64,000 nucleotides of DNA. It comes from Oceanobacillus luteolus (GTDB taxonomy: Bacteria; Bacillota; Bacilli; Bacillales; Amphibacillaceae). The notes under the pieces are model-generated. The model saw only the letters and a list, made by a program, of their open reading frames with translations, was not told the DNA's origin and did not search any database. Where the stretch lies: positions 1-64,000 of the forward strand of contig NZ_JAMBON010000006.1 in NCBI RefSeq assembly GCF_023715655.1, written 5' to 3'. Made by a program: the position numbers and the translations under genes. Of the stretch, positions 34,408 through 42,786 are shown one piece after another (within the stretch, counting starts at the first letter, position 1; the number at the start of each line of letters is the position of its first letter).

Positions 34408-36186
34408 ATGGGAGAATATATTCCGACGTGGGATCTGGAGTCTTTGTTTCCTGGGGGAAGCACATCAAAGGAATTTAAAGTTTATCTTGAAAATATCAAC
34501 GAAGAAATAAAGGTATTATCTGACCAATTACGTCAACTGGATTCTGAGCGCAAGAATTTAGTTGAAGAAGTGGTTAGTTTTATACGTCAATTAGAGCATA
34601 CCATGTTTCATTTTCGAGAAGCAGCAGCATTTATCAGCTGTCTTAGTGCTCAAGATGTAACGGATGAACATGCCAATACGCTTGTTTCCAAACGTGGAGC
34701 ATTATCTGCTTCATTTCAAGGAGTTTTAACAAATGCCATGCAAAAGTTTGCTGCAATCCCCGAAGAAACATGGATTGAACTTGTAAAGCGGACAGAGTTA
34801 GCTGGAATTGAGTTTGTCATGAATGAATATCGCGACACTGCCAAGGATTTATTATCAACTGAACAAGAGTTGCTGATTAATGATTTGTCTGTTGATGGCT
34901 ACCATGCGTGGAATCAAATGTATAGTACAATAGTAGGAAATATGAAAGTAGAAATAGAGGAGGATGGGGAAGTCAACAGCTACTCTATTGGTCAAGCATC
35001 CAATAAACTAACCGCTGAGGCACGTACAACAAGGAAGCATGTGTTTGAAAAATTGCAAGAGGCATGGGAGGACCAATCTTCACTATTTGCTCAAACACTT
35101 AACCATCTAGCGGGATTTCGATTACAAACTTATAAACATCGTAAATGGGAAAATGTTTTAAAAGAACCACTGAAGATTAACCGGATGAAGCAAGAAACTC
35201 TTGATGCGATGTGGTCCGCAATATCGAATAACAAACAGCCTTTTGTAGACTACTTACATAGAAAGGCAGAAATATTAGGTGTTGAAAAATTGAGTGTATA
35301 CGATGTCGGAGCACCAATCGCAAATGACGTTAGACGATTCAGTTATACAGAAGGTGCAGATTTTATTATAGAGCAATTCCGCACTTTCAGTCCCAAAATG
35401 GCAGATTTTGCACAAATGGCATTTGAAAATCGTTGGATTGAAGCTGAGGACCGTGCAGGAAAGAGACCTGGAGGATTTTGCACAAGTTTTCCGGATAGTA
35501 GAGAAACGAGAATCTTTATGACTTATTCGGGGACATCTTCAAATATTTCTACATTAGCTCACGAACTTGGTCATGCTTATCATCAGCATGTGATGAATGA
35601 TTTACATGGATTGAATCAACGCTACGCAATGAATGTGGCAGAGACCGCTTCAACATTTGCGGAAATGATTGTTGCAGATGCAACGATCGGGCAGGCGAAA
35701 ACAAAGGAAGAAAAACAAGCATTATTGGAGGATAAGATTCAACGGAGCGTGGCATTTTTTATGAATATACATGCCCGTTACCTATTTGAATTAAACTTCT
35801 ACAAAGAAAGGGAAAACGGTTTTGTACCAGCAGCTCGTCTTAATGAAATGATGGTGGAAGCGCAGAAAGAAGCATATCAAGATGCGCTGGATGAATACGA
35901 TCCATATTTCTGGGCTTCAAAATTACATTTCCATATAACTACGACACCATTTTATAATTTTCCTTATACATTTGGTTATTTATTTAGCCTTGGAATTTAT
36001 GCTCATGCGAAGGAGAAAGGTGGCAACTTTGAAGAAGAGTATATTGCTTTACTAAGGGACACTGGACGTATGTCAGTTGAAGACCTCGCGATGAAACACT
36101 TAGAAGCGGATATCACGAAAGAAGATTTTTGGGAAAGTGCTATCCGTTTATGCGCGCGGGATGTAAAGGAGTTTCTAGAGCTGTAA
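34408..36186 (+). CDS. pepF: M3-family oligoendopeptidase F
   Basis: A cytosolic zinc metallopeptidase that degrades short peptides. The 592-residue protein has the M3 catalytic site HELGH at 385-389 with the downstream ligand in ETASTFAEM about 25 residues on. The helical N-domain is of the PepF/M3 clade. ATG 34408 follows AAAGGGGAGAGATTAC. It is a single gene; a TPP riboswitch begins 60 bases after its stop, so thiT is separate. PepF-related enzymes may take part in signal-peptide or quorum-peptide turnover, which is inference. Confidence 0.9.
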   Translation: MGEYIPTWDLESLFPGGSTSKEFKVYLENINEEIKVLSDQLRQLDSERKNLVEEVVSFIRQLEHTMFHFREAAAFISCLSAQDVTDEHANTLVSKRGALSASFQGVLTNAMQKFAAIPEETWIELVKRTELAGIEFVMNEYRDTAKDLLSTEQELLINDLSVDGYHAWNQMYSTIVGNMKVEIEEDGEVNSYSIGQASNKLTAEARTTRKHVFEKLQEAWEDQSSLFAQTLNHLAGFRLQTYKHRKWENVLKEPLKINRMKQETLDAMWSAISNNKQPFVDYLHRKAEILGVEKLSVYDVGAPIANDVRRFSYTEGADFIIEQFRTFSPKMADFAQMAFENRWIEAEDRAGKRPGGFCTSFPDSRETRIFMTYSGTSSNISTLAHELGHAYHQHVMNDLHGLNQRYAMNVAETASTFAEMIVADATIGQAKTKEEKQALLEDKIQRSVAFFMNIHARYLFELNFYKERENGFVPAARLNEMMVEAQKEAYQDALDEYDPYFWASKLHFHITTTPFYNFPYTFGYLFSLGIYAHAKEKGGNFEEEYIALLRDTGRMSVEDLAMKHLEADITKEDFWESAIRLCARDVKEFLEL

Positions 36187-36242
36187 ATTTGTAAGGGCTG
36201 TAGTTATAAGCTATAATACATGTAGACAAAAAAAGCAGAGTA

Positions 36243-36336
36243 AAAAGCCTGCCGGGGGAGCTTTTATAGCTGAGAGTGAGCATATTGATGCTCTGACCCT
36301 TTGAACCTGTTAGTTAATACTAGCGTAGGGATGGTG
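36243..36336 (+). promoter_or_regulatory. TPP riboswitch (THI box)
   Basis: All core elements are present in order: CCGGGGGAGC, GCTGAGAGTGAGC, GCTCTGACCCTTTGAACCTG, AGTTAATACTAGCGTAGGGATGG. Thiamine pyrophosphate binding is known to favour the terminator that follows, which shuts down thiT. Confidence 0.95.
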
Positions 36337-36348
36337 GTTTTTTGATGG

Positions 36349-36406
36349 ATAAAAAGCAATGCGAGTCGGTACCATCAGGAACCTTCCCTTGGCATTGCTT
36401 TTTTTG
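36349..36406 (+). terminator. TPP riboswitch terminator
   Basis: AAAAGCAATGC (36352-36362) pairs with GCATTGCTTTT (from 36392), followed by TTTTT. CCATCAGG in its loop can pair with the aptamer's GATGG, giving the alternative fold. Confidence 0.85.
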
Positions 36407-36441
36407 TGTTCAAAATAATTGTTATAAAAGGGGAGCTTTCT

Positions 36442-37017
36442 TTGAAGTCTAATAAATTATTGTTTTTAATCGAAGTTTCGATATTTACAGCACTTGCCTT
36501 GTTATTAGACATCCTGCCGCTAGGATTTAAAATTTGGGCGCAGGGTGGATCGGTTTCTTTTGCAATGATTCCAGTTTTTATTATTGCCTTTCGATGGGGA
36601 TTAAAGGGAGGATTGCTATCTGGATTTCTGTGGGGAATACTTCAGGTGGCTACGGGAAATGCCTATATTTTAACTCCGCTACAAGGGTTTATTGATTATG
36701 CAATTGCCTTCACTGTCATCGGATTTGCTGGTATTTTTGCAATGCAAGTTCAAGAGGCAGTGAAAGATGGTAAAGTAAAAACGTATTTGACTTATATTAC
36801 AGCGGGTGTATTGTTAGGTTCCGGCTTACGTTTTTTAGCCCACTATATTGCAGGAATTGTGTTTTTCGGTTCGGCGATAGAGGGGCAGCCTGCTTGGCTT
36901 TATTCATTACTATATAACATGTCTTATATGTTCCCGTCGTTTGTTTTATCTACATTGATTGTGTTTTTCTTATTCCATAAACAACCACGGGCTTTGCTGA
37001 ATCTGGCTTCCAATTAA
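36442..37017 (+). CDS. thiT: Thiamine ECF transporter S component
   Basis: ThiT (YuaJ) is the thiamine-binding membrane subunit that docks on the shared EcfAA'T module. The 191-residue protein has six helices and matches ThiT in length; the W/Y-rich thiamine pocket segments WAQGGSVSF and WGILQVATGN are present. The start is TTG 36442, seven bases after AAAGGGGAG; an upstream GTG at 36406 falls within the terminator. The TPP riboswitch directly before it confirms the substrate. Single gene with a terminator. Confidence 0.95.
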   Translation: MKSNKLLFLIEVSIFTALALLLDILPLGFKIWAQGGSVSFAMIPVFIIAFRWGLKGGLLSGFLWGILQVATGNAYILTPLQGFIDYAIAFTVIGFAGIFAMQVQEAVKDGKVKTYLTYITAGVLLGSGLRFLAHYIAGIVFFGSAIEGQPAWLYSLLYNMSYMFPSFVLSTLIVFFLFHKQPRALLNLASN

Positions 37018-37049
37018 ATGAGGAATTACCGACTCGCATGTTACAAATC

Positions 37050-37084
37050 ACTCTCTCCATCCATAATGATGGAGGGAGTTTTTA
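37050..37084 (+). terminator. thiT terminator
   Basis: ACTCTCTCCATC pairs with GATGGAGGGAGT (one G-T) around CATAAT, then TTTTAATT. Confidence 0.9.
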
Positions 37085-37182
37085 ATTGAATCAAACTAAT
37101 TGCTATTTTTGACAAAGTCCGTAATAATAGGTGTAAATTATCTGAATTAATATATATTTACATAAGGAAGAGGGGATCATGA

Positions 37183-38166
37183 ATGAAAGCATTTGTATTG
37201 GAGTACGGTGAACTGAAGTTGAAAGACATGCCCAATCCTAAGCCGAAGGAAAATGAAATTGTTGTGAAGTTGAAGACAGCTGGTCTCAACCGGAGGGACC
37301 TATATATTCCAAATCGTATGGGAAGCGACAAAGAAGCATTAGTATTAGGTTCAGATGGTGCTGGGATAGTCGAAACGGTAGGGGAGGGAGTTACCCGATT
37401 CCAGCCTGGAGATGAGGTGATCATCAACCCATCATTAAATTGGTATGAAAATAGTGATGCACCACCAACGGGATTTGATATTTTAGGTATGCCTGACCAT
37501 GGAACATTCGCTGAACAAATTGTCATTCATGAAGAGCAATTAGAGAAGAAGCCTGAGTATTTGTCCTGGGAGGAAGCCGGATCTCTGACGCTGGCAGCTC
37601 TAACCGGATATCGTGCTCTAGTTACAAAAGGACAAATAAAAGCGGGTGAAACGGTATTCATACCAGGAGCAAGCAGTGGTGTGAACACATTTATTATTCA
37701 ATTCGCAAAAAGCATGGGGGCAAGAGTAATCGCTACCTCCCGAAGTGAAGATAAGCAGAAGCAGGCATTAGAAATAGGAGCTGATAAAGCTATTTCCACT
37801 GACAGTGATTGGTCTGAAGCGTTGAAAGAAGAAGAAATCGATCTCGTAATTGACAGTGTTGGTGCTGCAACTTTCAACCGTTCATTGAGTGTTTTGAAGC
37901 AAGGTGGCAGGATGGTCATCTATGGTGCAACAACGGAAGACGAAGTGGATATTAATTTAAGACAGTTCTTTTATGGCCAATATAAACTATTTGGATCAAC
38001 TATGGGGAGCAGGGAAGAGTTACATGAGTTATTGGAACTGATGGAAAAACATGAAATTCGACCGGTTATCGATAAAGTGTTCAACCTTCAAGATGCCAAA
38101 CAAGCTTTCGACCATTTAAATGTAAATAGTCAGTTTGGAAAAGTTGTATTATCTATAGAAGCATAA
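37183..38166 (+). CDS. Zinc-independent MDR quinone oxidoreductase-like protein
   Basis: The 327-residue protein is a medium-chain dehydrogenase/reductase, closest to Bacillus YogA and quinone oxidoreductases. It has an N-terminal GroES-like domain (GLNRRDLYI) and a Rossmann domain (VFIPGASSGVNTFIIQFAK) for NADPH. The zinc-binding Cys residues of alcohol dehydrogenases are missing, so a reductase using quinones or enals is likely. ATG follows GAAGAGGGGATCATGA. Single gene. Confidence 0.85.
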   Translation: MKAFVLEYGELKLKDMPNPKPKENEIVVKLKTAGLNRRDLYIPNRMGSDKEALVLGSDGAGIVETVGEGVTRFQPGDEVIINPSLNWYENSDAPPTGFDILGMPDHGTFAEQIVIHEEQLEKKPEYLSWEEAGSLTLAALTGYRALVTKGQIKAGETVFIPGASSGVNTFIIQFAKSMGARVIATSRSEDKQKQALEIGADKAISTDSDWSEALKEEEIDLVIDSVGAATFNRSLSVLKQGGRMVIYGATTEDEVDINLRQFFYGQYKLFGSTMGSREELHELLELMEKHEIRPVIDKVFNLQDAKQAFDHLNVNSQFGKVVLSIEA

Positions 38167-38170
38167 CTAA

Positions 38171-38200
38171 TGTGACCAGAAGGAATTCCTTTTGGTCACA
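38171..38200. terminator. Hairpin between yogA-like gene and spoVAE
   Basis: TGTGACCA-AAGG pairs with CCTT-TGGTCACA around an EcoRI-like AATT core. The T-tail is weak in both directions. Confidence 0.6.
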
Positions 38201-38212
38201 TATATTGTTCGT

Positions 38213-38563
38213 TTATGCTTTCGGCTTAAATAAGAGTGCACCGACCACACCGAAAATAATTGCGGCCGAAATCCCAGCACTTGTCACCTCGAACATACCA
38301 GTTACGACTCCAATTAATCCGTGTTTTTCTGCTTCTGCTAGAGCACCATGGACTAAGGAGTTTCCAAAACTCGTAATGGGCACGGTTACTCCAGCACCCG
38401 CAAAATCAATTAGGGGTTCATACCAACCCAATCCGTCTAAAATAGCACCAATAATTACGAGGGTTGTTAAGGTATGGGCTGGAGAAAGTTTAAATACATC
38501 AAACATGATTTGGCCGACAACACAAATTAGACCACCAACAACAAATGCCCAGAAAAAAATCAT
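38213..38563 (-). CDS. spoVAE: Stage V sporulation protein AE (SpoVAEb)
   Basis: The 116-residue membrane protein has three to four helices and the family motif [20 protein letters not shown]. SpoVA proteins form the inner-membrane channel that takes dipicolinic acid into the forespore and releases it at germination. It is the AEb form; the AEa subunit and SpoVAA, AB and AF are not in this operon. It starts seven bases after spoVAD. Expression in the forespore is expected from the sigma-G-like promoter at the operon head. Confidence 0.93.
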   Translation of the reverse strand: MIFFWAFVVGGLICVVGQIMFDVFKLSPAHTLTTLVIIGAILDGLGWYEPLIDFAGAGVTVPITSFGNSLVHGALAEAEKHGLIGVVTGMFEVTSAGISAAIIFGVVGALLFKPKA

Positions 38564-38570
38564 TTACAAC

Positions 38571-39575
38571 TCACTCCATTTCAATTGAGACTGCGTGTGC
38601 GATACACGGAATGGAATCTTTTTGTAGAATGCTTAAAGGTGAATGCAGTGCCCCCGTAGCAACCATTAATATCTTTTTAAATTCACCTTGAATCATCCTT
38701 TTAAGAAAATGGCCATATGTTACAACTGCAGAACAAGCTGTACCGCTAGCCCCGGCTTGAACGGGTTGATCTTTACTATAAATGGTCATACCGCAATCTA
38801 CATACTGATTATCCTGTAACGTAACGCCTTGTTGATTCAATAAATCAAAGGAAGTTTCCCTTCCGATTTTCCCTAAGTCTCCTGTTATGATTAAATCATA
38901 ATACGAAGAATCCAAATTTCTATCCTGTAAATGTGCTTGAATGGTTTCTACCGCTGCAGGTGCCATTGCGCCTCCCATATTGAAAGGATCCGTTATTCCC
39001 ATATCGACAATTTTTCCAACCGTAGCCGAAGTGACCGTGGGTCCGTGGCCGGTTTTACCTAGAAGCACACAACCTGCACCGGTAACTGTCCATTGAGATG
39101 TTGGTGGATTTTGTGCCCCATAATCATTCGGATAACGAAATTGTTTTTCAGCGGCAGCATGATGACTGGAAGTCCCAGTAATGATATAATCAGAAAACCC
39201 ACCATCTATGAGAGCAGCTGACAAAGCTAATCCTTCTGCAGATGTAGCGCATGCGTTAAATAAACCAAGATACGGTAGATCGATTGTTTTGGCACTGAAA
39301 GTGGATGGGGTGATTTGGTTGATCAGGTCGCCACTTAGAAAAAGATTCACTTGTTCCTTCTCGATCGGGCTTTTTTGAATCGCTATTTCCATAGCTTCTT
39401 CCATTAGCCGTTGCTGTGCCTTTTCAAATGTTGATTCCTCCACCCACCCATCATCAAATAATTTATCAAAATCGTTTTTTAGAGGACCTTCTGCTTCAAA
39501 TGGCCCTCCTGTTACACCAGTTGAAATGACTACTGGCTTTTTCTTGAATTCCCAAGTCTGGTTTCCAACTAACAT
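38571..39575 (-). CDS. spoVAD: Stage V sporulation protein AD
   Basis: SpoVAD is the soluble, thiolase-fold dipicolinate-binding member of the SpoVA complex, on the outer surface of the spore inner membrane. The 334-residue protein has the typical VSTG-like start (VVISTGVTGGPFEAEGP), FNACATSAEGLALSAAL and GASGTACSAVVTYGHF. The thiolase scaffold lacks a clear enzymatic function. It lies two bases after spoVAC and seven before spoVAE, so the three are tightly coupled. Confidence 0.95.
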   Translation of the reverse strand: MLVGNQTWEFKKKPVVISTGVTGGPFEAEGPLKNDFDKLFDDGWVEESTFEKAQQRLMEEAMEIAIQKSPIEKEQVNLFLSGDLINQITPSTFSAKTIDLPYLGLFNACATSAEGLALSAALIDGGFSDYIITGTSSHHAAAEKQFRYPNDYGAQNPPTSQWTVTGAGCVLLGKTGHGPTVTSATVGKIVDMGITDPFNMGGAMAPAAVETIQAHLQDRNLDSSYYDLIITGDLGKIGRETSFDLLNQQGVTLQDNQYVDCGMTIYSKDQPVQAGASGTACSAVVTYGHFLKRMIQGEFKKILMVATGALHSPLSILQKDSIPCIAHAVSIEME

Positions 39576-39577
39576 AT

Positions 39578-40051
39578 TTAAGAGCCTCCCAATTGAAGGA
39601 AAATCGTTTTAATAAGTGCAACGACGAATGCAGCAAATACACCGTAGACAATGACGGGTCCAGCAACTTTAAACATATTCGTACCAACACCGACAATAAA
39701 TCCTTCTGTTCGATGTTCAATCGCTGATGAGATCACCGCGTTTCCGAACCCTGTAATGGGTACCGCAGAACCTGCACCTGCAAACTGTCCAATACGGTCA
39801 TAAAGACCAAAACCAGTAAGTAACATGGTAATAAAAATAAGTGTTGCTGTAGTAGGGCTGCCTGCTGTTTGTTCAGTGAAATTAAAGAAATAAATATAAA
39901 AAGTAGTGATTAATTGGCCAATAAAACAAATGAAGCCGCCGACTAGGAATGCTTTGATGCAATTAAGTAATATGGGGCGCTTTGTTTCGCGCTTCTCTTC
40001 AAAGGATTGATATTGTTGAGCTTGTTGTTTCTGTTTTTTTTGATTAGCCAC
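39578..40051 (-). CDS. spoVAC: Stage V sporulation protein AC
   Basis: SpoVAC is a multi-pass protein with mechanosensitive channel activity in dipicolinate release. The 157-residue product has a Gln/Lys-rich N-terminus, then four to five helices with the shared motif FAGAGSAVPITGFGNAVISSAIEH (split by family position). It is the second gene of the operon, 25 bases after the lipoprotein gene. Confidence 0.93.
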   Translation of the reverse strand: MANQKKQKQQAQQYQSFEEKRETKRPILLNCIKAFLVGGFICFIGQLITTFYIYFFNFTEQTAGSPTTATLIFITMLLTGFGLYDRIGQFAGAGSAVPITGFGNAVISSAIEHRTEGFIVGVGTNMFKVAGPVIVYGVFAAFVVALIKTIFLQLGGS

Positions 40052-40076
40052 GTAAATCCACCTCTTGTACTTGTCA

Positions 40077-40526
40077 TTAGGTTTGTTCTTTGGAAAGCTT
40101 TTGTATTCTTTCGAGTTCCTTGTTTAATTGTTTTTTTGATAACGCCCCGTTATCTAGCTGCTCTTCCAGTTTCCTTAGTTCTAAGATGATTTTTTGGTCT
40201 GTGGACAGCTCAATGTCTTGTTTTATTCCATTTGATTCAAGGATTTCTTTAAATGTCTTTCGCAATTCTTTTAATTGAAGGCGATCGTGTTGTTTCGGAT
40301 CTACACCAATGACGAGCAATTTATCATTGTTAACAGCAAAAATTTCGTTAATTTCATGTTCATTTGCTATGAGACGTTTCGCCTGTTGACTAGCTTCTTG
40401 TTGATAGTTTGTAGATGTTTGGGTAATGGACACCCCACTATCGTTCGGTTTGTCCGAGCTGGTTGTGTTTGAACAACCACAAAGTAAAACGATGAAAAAG
40501 AGAAAAATTGTCGAAGTTCTTTTCAA
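40077..40526 (-). CDS. YhcN/YlaJ-type sporulation lipoprotein
   Basis: The 149-residue protein has a lipoprotein signal peptide (KRTSTIFLFFIVLLCGC, lipobox LCGC) and a YhcN/YlaJ-like domain (QQAKRLIANEHEINEIFAVN). Such lipoproteins sit in the inner spore membrane. I chose TTG 40526, as it gives a normal signal peptide with AAGAAAGA about 10 bases upstream; GTG 40535 is an alternative. Heading the spoVAC-AD-AEb genes, it reproduces part of the order known from spoVA2mob-type operons of heat-resistant spores. Confidence 0.8.
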   Translation of the reverse strand: MKRTSTIFLFFIVLLCGCSNTTSSDKPNDSGVSITQTSTNYQQEASQQAKRLIANEHEINEIFAVNNDKLLVIGVDPKQHDRLQLKELRKTFKEILESNGIKQDIELSTDQKIILELRKLEEQLDNGALSKKQLNKELERIQKLSKEQT

Positions 40527-40593
40527 AACAATCACATCTTTCTTCGTATGATAAAGATTAGTTAAATTGTAGGGGTACTTCAACTTACAGTTT

Positions 40594-40622
40594 TAGTATT
40601 AGAATTTGCAATGAAAATATAC
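40594..40622 (-). promoter_or_regulatory. Sigma-G-like promoter of the spoVA operon
   Basis: On the minus strand GTATA (40622-40618), 17 bases, AATACTA (40600-40594), against the forespore consensus GnATA and CATnCTA. It leaves a leader of about 60 bases. Confidence 0.5.
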
Positions 40623-40651
40623 TTGGAAAATACTTCCTGCAAAAATAATCA

Positions 40652-40682
40652 TAAAAAAATCAGGGGTATTTTTTTCCCCTGA
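40652..40682 (-). terminator. Nitroreductase gene terminator
   Basis: On the minus strand TCAGGGG pairs with CCCCTGA around an A-rich loop, then TTTTTTTAT. Confidence 0.85.
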
Positions 40683-40686
40683 CATC

Positions 40687-41421
40687 TTAATGTTTATTGA
40701 AATTTTTCTTTTGTACGTATGCTGAAACATCCATCCGTGTCAGCACACTATATTTTTTGATCATTTGATTGGTCCAATTATCATCTCTGTTATTGCAATC
40801 ACGTTTTTGGTAATAGTCGGAAAGAATTTCATCATATGCTTGAACAAATTCTTTCTTATCTTTATCATATGTATTTTCATGGAAAACTGCTTCAAAAGGT
40901 AAACGTGGCTTGATGTCTGGTTTATGATCAGGATGTCCAACTGCCAAACCGAATAGAGGGATGACATACTCCGGAAGCTGAAGAAGTTCATCTACACGGT
41001 TAATATCATTACGTAAACTACCTAAAAAGCAGGCACCTAAGCCCATTGATTCAGCAGCAATAACCATGTTCTGCGTTACTAATGCTGCATCCACAGTTGC
41101 TACAATAAACTGCTCTGTACTTTCCAGGTTCTTCCTGATATTTTCCTTTTCTTTATTTAATTTGGCGATACGACTTAAATCAGCACAGATAACGAATAAA
41201 TAGCCATTGTTTTCCACATATTTCTGACCTGAAACTGCTCGTAATTCCTTTTTTAAATGTTCATCCGTTACTCCTATTACGGAATAAGCCATGACATTAC
41301 TCGATGTTGACGCACGTTGACCAGCTTTAACAATCGTTCTTACTTCATCATTTGTTAATTTTTCAGATGTGAACTTACGAATGGATCGATGATTATGAAG
41401 TAATTGTATAGTTTCGTTCAT
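40687..41421 (-). CDS. nfrA: NADPH-dependent nitro/flavin reductase, NfrA type
   Basis: The 244-residue FMN protein reduces nitroaromatics, flavins or quinones with NADPH. The start HNHRSIRKFTSEKLT binds FMN phosphate, AGQRASTSSNVMAYSV and GLGACFLGSLRND complete the cofactor site, and DIKPRLPFEAVFHEN is typical of NfrA. Length agrees with Bacillus NfrA1. I chose ATG 41421, which follows AAAGGGAGAAATAAT. The next gene upstream (a lipoprotein) ends 23 bases before it, so both may share a transcript. Confidence 0.9.
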   Translation of the reverse strand: MNETIQLLHNHRSIRKFTSEKLTNDEVRTIVKAGQRASTSSNVMAYSVIGVTDEHLKKELRAVSGQKYVENNGYLFVICADLSRIAKLNKEKENIRKNLESTEQFIVATVDAALVTQNMVIAAESMGLGACFLGSLRNDINRVDELLQLPEYVIPLFGLAVGHPDHKPDIKPRLPFEAVFHENTYDKDKKEFVQAYDEILSDYYQKRDCNNRDDNWTNQMIKKYSVLTRMDVSAYVQKKNFNKH

Positions 41422-41444
41422 TATTATTTCTCCCTTTCTGTTGT

Positions 41445-42179
41445 TTAGTCTGTTTGTAAATGGAATGTTTCTATAGTTTTTGAGTTCTCTTCGGCCACAC
41501 TCCATGCATCCCAATATTCTTTGCTAGGCTCAATTAAATCTGGGTAGCTGATTGCGATGGAATCGTCACTTTGCCATTCAACACTAAGAATCGGAAATTT
41601 ATAACCAAGCATATCTTTGTCCTTAGAATCATTTATGAGGGCTATTGATGACCAATTGGTAAGGTCAAATACAACGATATCACCAAGGGGAACTTCTTGT
41701 TCTCCTAGACGGCTAAACAGAATGGCAATTTTTGATTCATCTGGTGAGATAGTGAATGTTTCGTATCTCGCCATATCTGCAATAAGAATTGCAGATTTGC
41801 TTTTATCGGGATGTAAAATAAAATGTGAACAATGATTTTTATAGCAGGAAAACTGAAGTAAATAGAATTGCTGTAAAGCGACTTCATGTTTGTCCAGTTG
41901 CATTCCCTCAATCGCTTGTTGTGGATTTTTTTGAGCTTGTATAAACTCATGAAGAATCGGAATTTCCGTTATCGAAATGGACACAACTTCATCTTCAATC
42001 ATAAATTCGAGAAAATCACCAATTTTCTCTGGTTCCTCATCACTCCATACATCAGAATCTTCCTCGTGGAATTCTTCTGCCTGACTTTTAGTCTCCACCT
42101 TCTGTAGAGGAATAGCAGAATCGTTTCCAGAGCAAGCTGTTAATACGAATAATAAAAGAATAAAGGCTATGACCCGCAT
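41445..42179 (-). CDS. Uncharacterised lipoprotein
   Basis: The 244-residue protein has a signal peptide with lipobox LTAC (Cys about residue 16). The mature part is acidic at first, then contains ARYETFTISPDESKIAILF and NWSSIALINDSKDKDM, which look like single blades of a WD40/TolB-like propeller, but too short for a whole one. It has two close cysteines (CYKNHC). I do not recognise the family. ATG 42179 follows GGGAGCGGGT. It is upstream of nfrA on the same strand. Confidence 0.6.
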   Translation of the reverse strand: MRVIAFILLLFVLTACSGNDSAIPLQKVETKSQAEEFHEEDSDVWSDEEPEKIGDFLEFMIEDEVVSISITEIPILHEFIQAQKNPQQAIEGMQLDKHEVALQQFYLLQFSCYKNHCSHFILHPDKSKSAILIADMARYETFTISPDESKIAILFSRLGEQEVPLGDIVVFDLTNWSSIALINDSKDKDMLGYKFPILSVEWQSDDSIAISYPDLIEPSKEYWDAWSVAEENSKTIETFHLQTD

Positions 42180-42348
42180 GTTTACCCGCTCCCAGCTGTA
42201 TAATGACATTACAATTGTACACCACTTTCAAATTTCCTGCATTTATCGTGATTTTCTTAAAATTATACAATCAGTCTATTCCTTTCATTTTCATTTGTAC
42301 ATATTTTTGATACACTTCAAGTAACAAAATATGCGGGGGAGAATGAGG

Positions 42349-42759
42349 ATGAAGACGTTTAAATTAAAACAATTGCATATTGTCGATTTGGAATCAGATA
42401 CATATGAATATACATCTGTTCCACTTCTTGATGGGTTGATCATCAATAGAGAAGATAATGAAAATCGTTGGTTGGTCGAGGCCTATGTGGAAGGTAGACA
42501 AATGCCCTACTTTCAAGACTTGAAAAGTAAATATGAGGAATTGATTATCCATGTAAGAATTACTACTGAATCCAATGAATTGGCTACATGCATTGCTTCT
42601 ATTATTGGAATAAATAAAATTGGTGACCATATGAACGTCCTTCTATTGGGAAAAATGGTTGACAGACGAACTGCAAAATTGGAAAATGAATTAGTCAAGT
42701 TAACCAATGAAGGTTATAGGGGAGAGGAGCTTTTAAAAAAGTTTAAATCAGATCTCTAA
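42349..42759 (+). CDS. ywpF: YwpF-family protein
   Basis: The 136-residue soluble protein resembles Bacillus YwpF along its whole length, starting with KTFKLKQLHIV. The function is unknown in the family. I chose ATG 42349 with GGGGGAG seven bases upstream; ATGs at 42331 and 42343 lie too close to or before this site. The K+ channel gene begins 27 bases downstream, probably in the same transcript. Confidence 0.8.
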   Translation: MKTFKLKQLHIVDLESDTYEYTSVPLLDGLIINREDNENRWLVEAYVEGRQMPYFQDLKSKYEELIIHVRITTESNELATCIASIIGINKIGDHMNVLLLGKMVDRRTAKLENELVKLTNEGYRGEELLKKFKSDL

Positions 42760-42786
42760 TTCGAATTAGCATAGGGGTATTTAATT

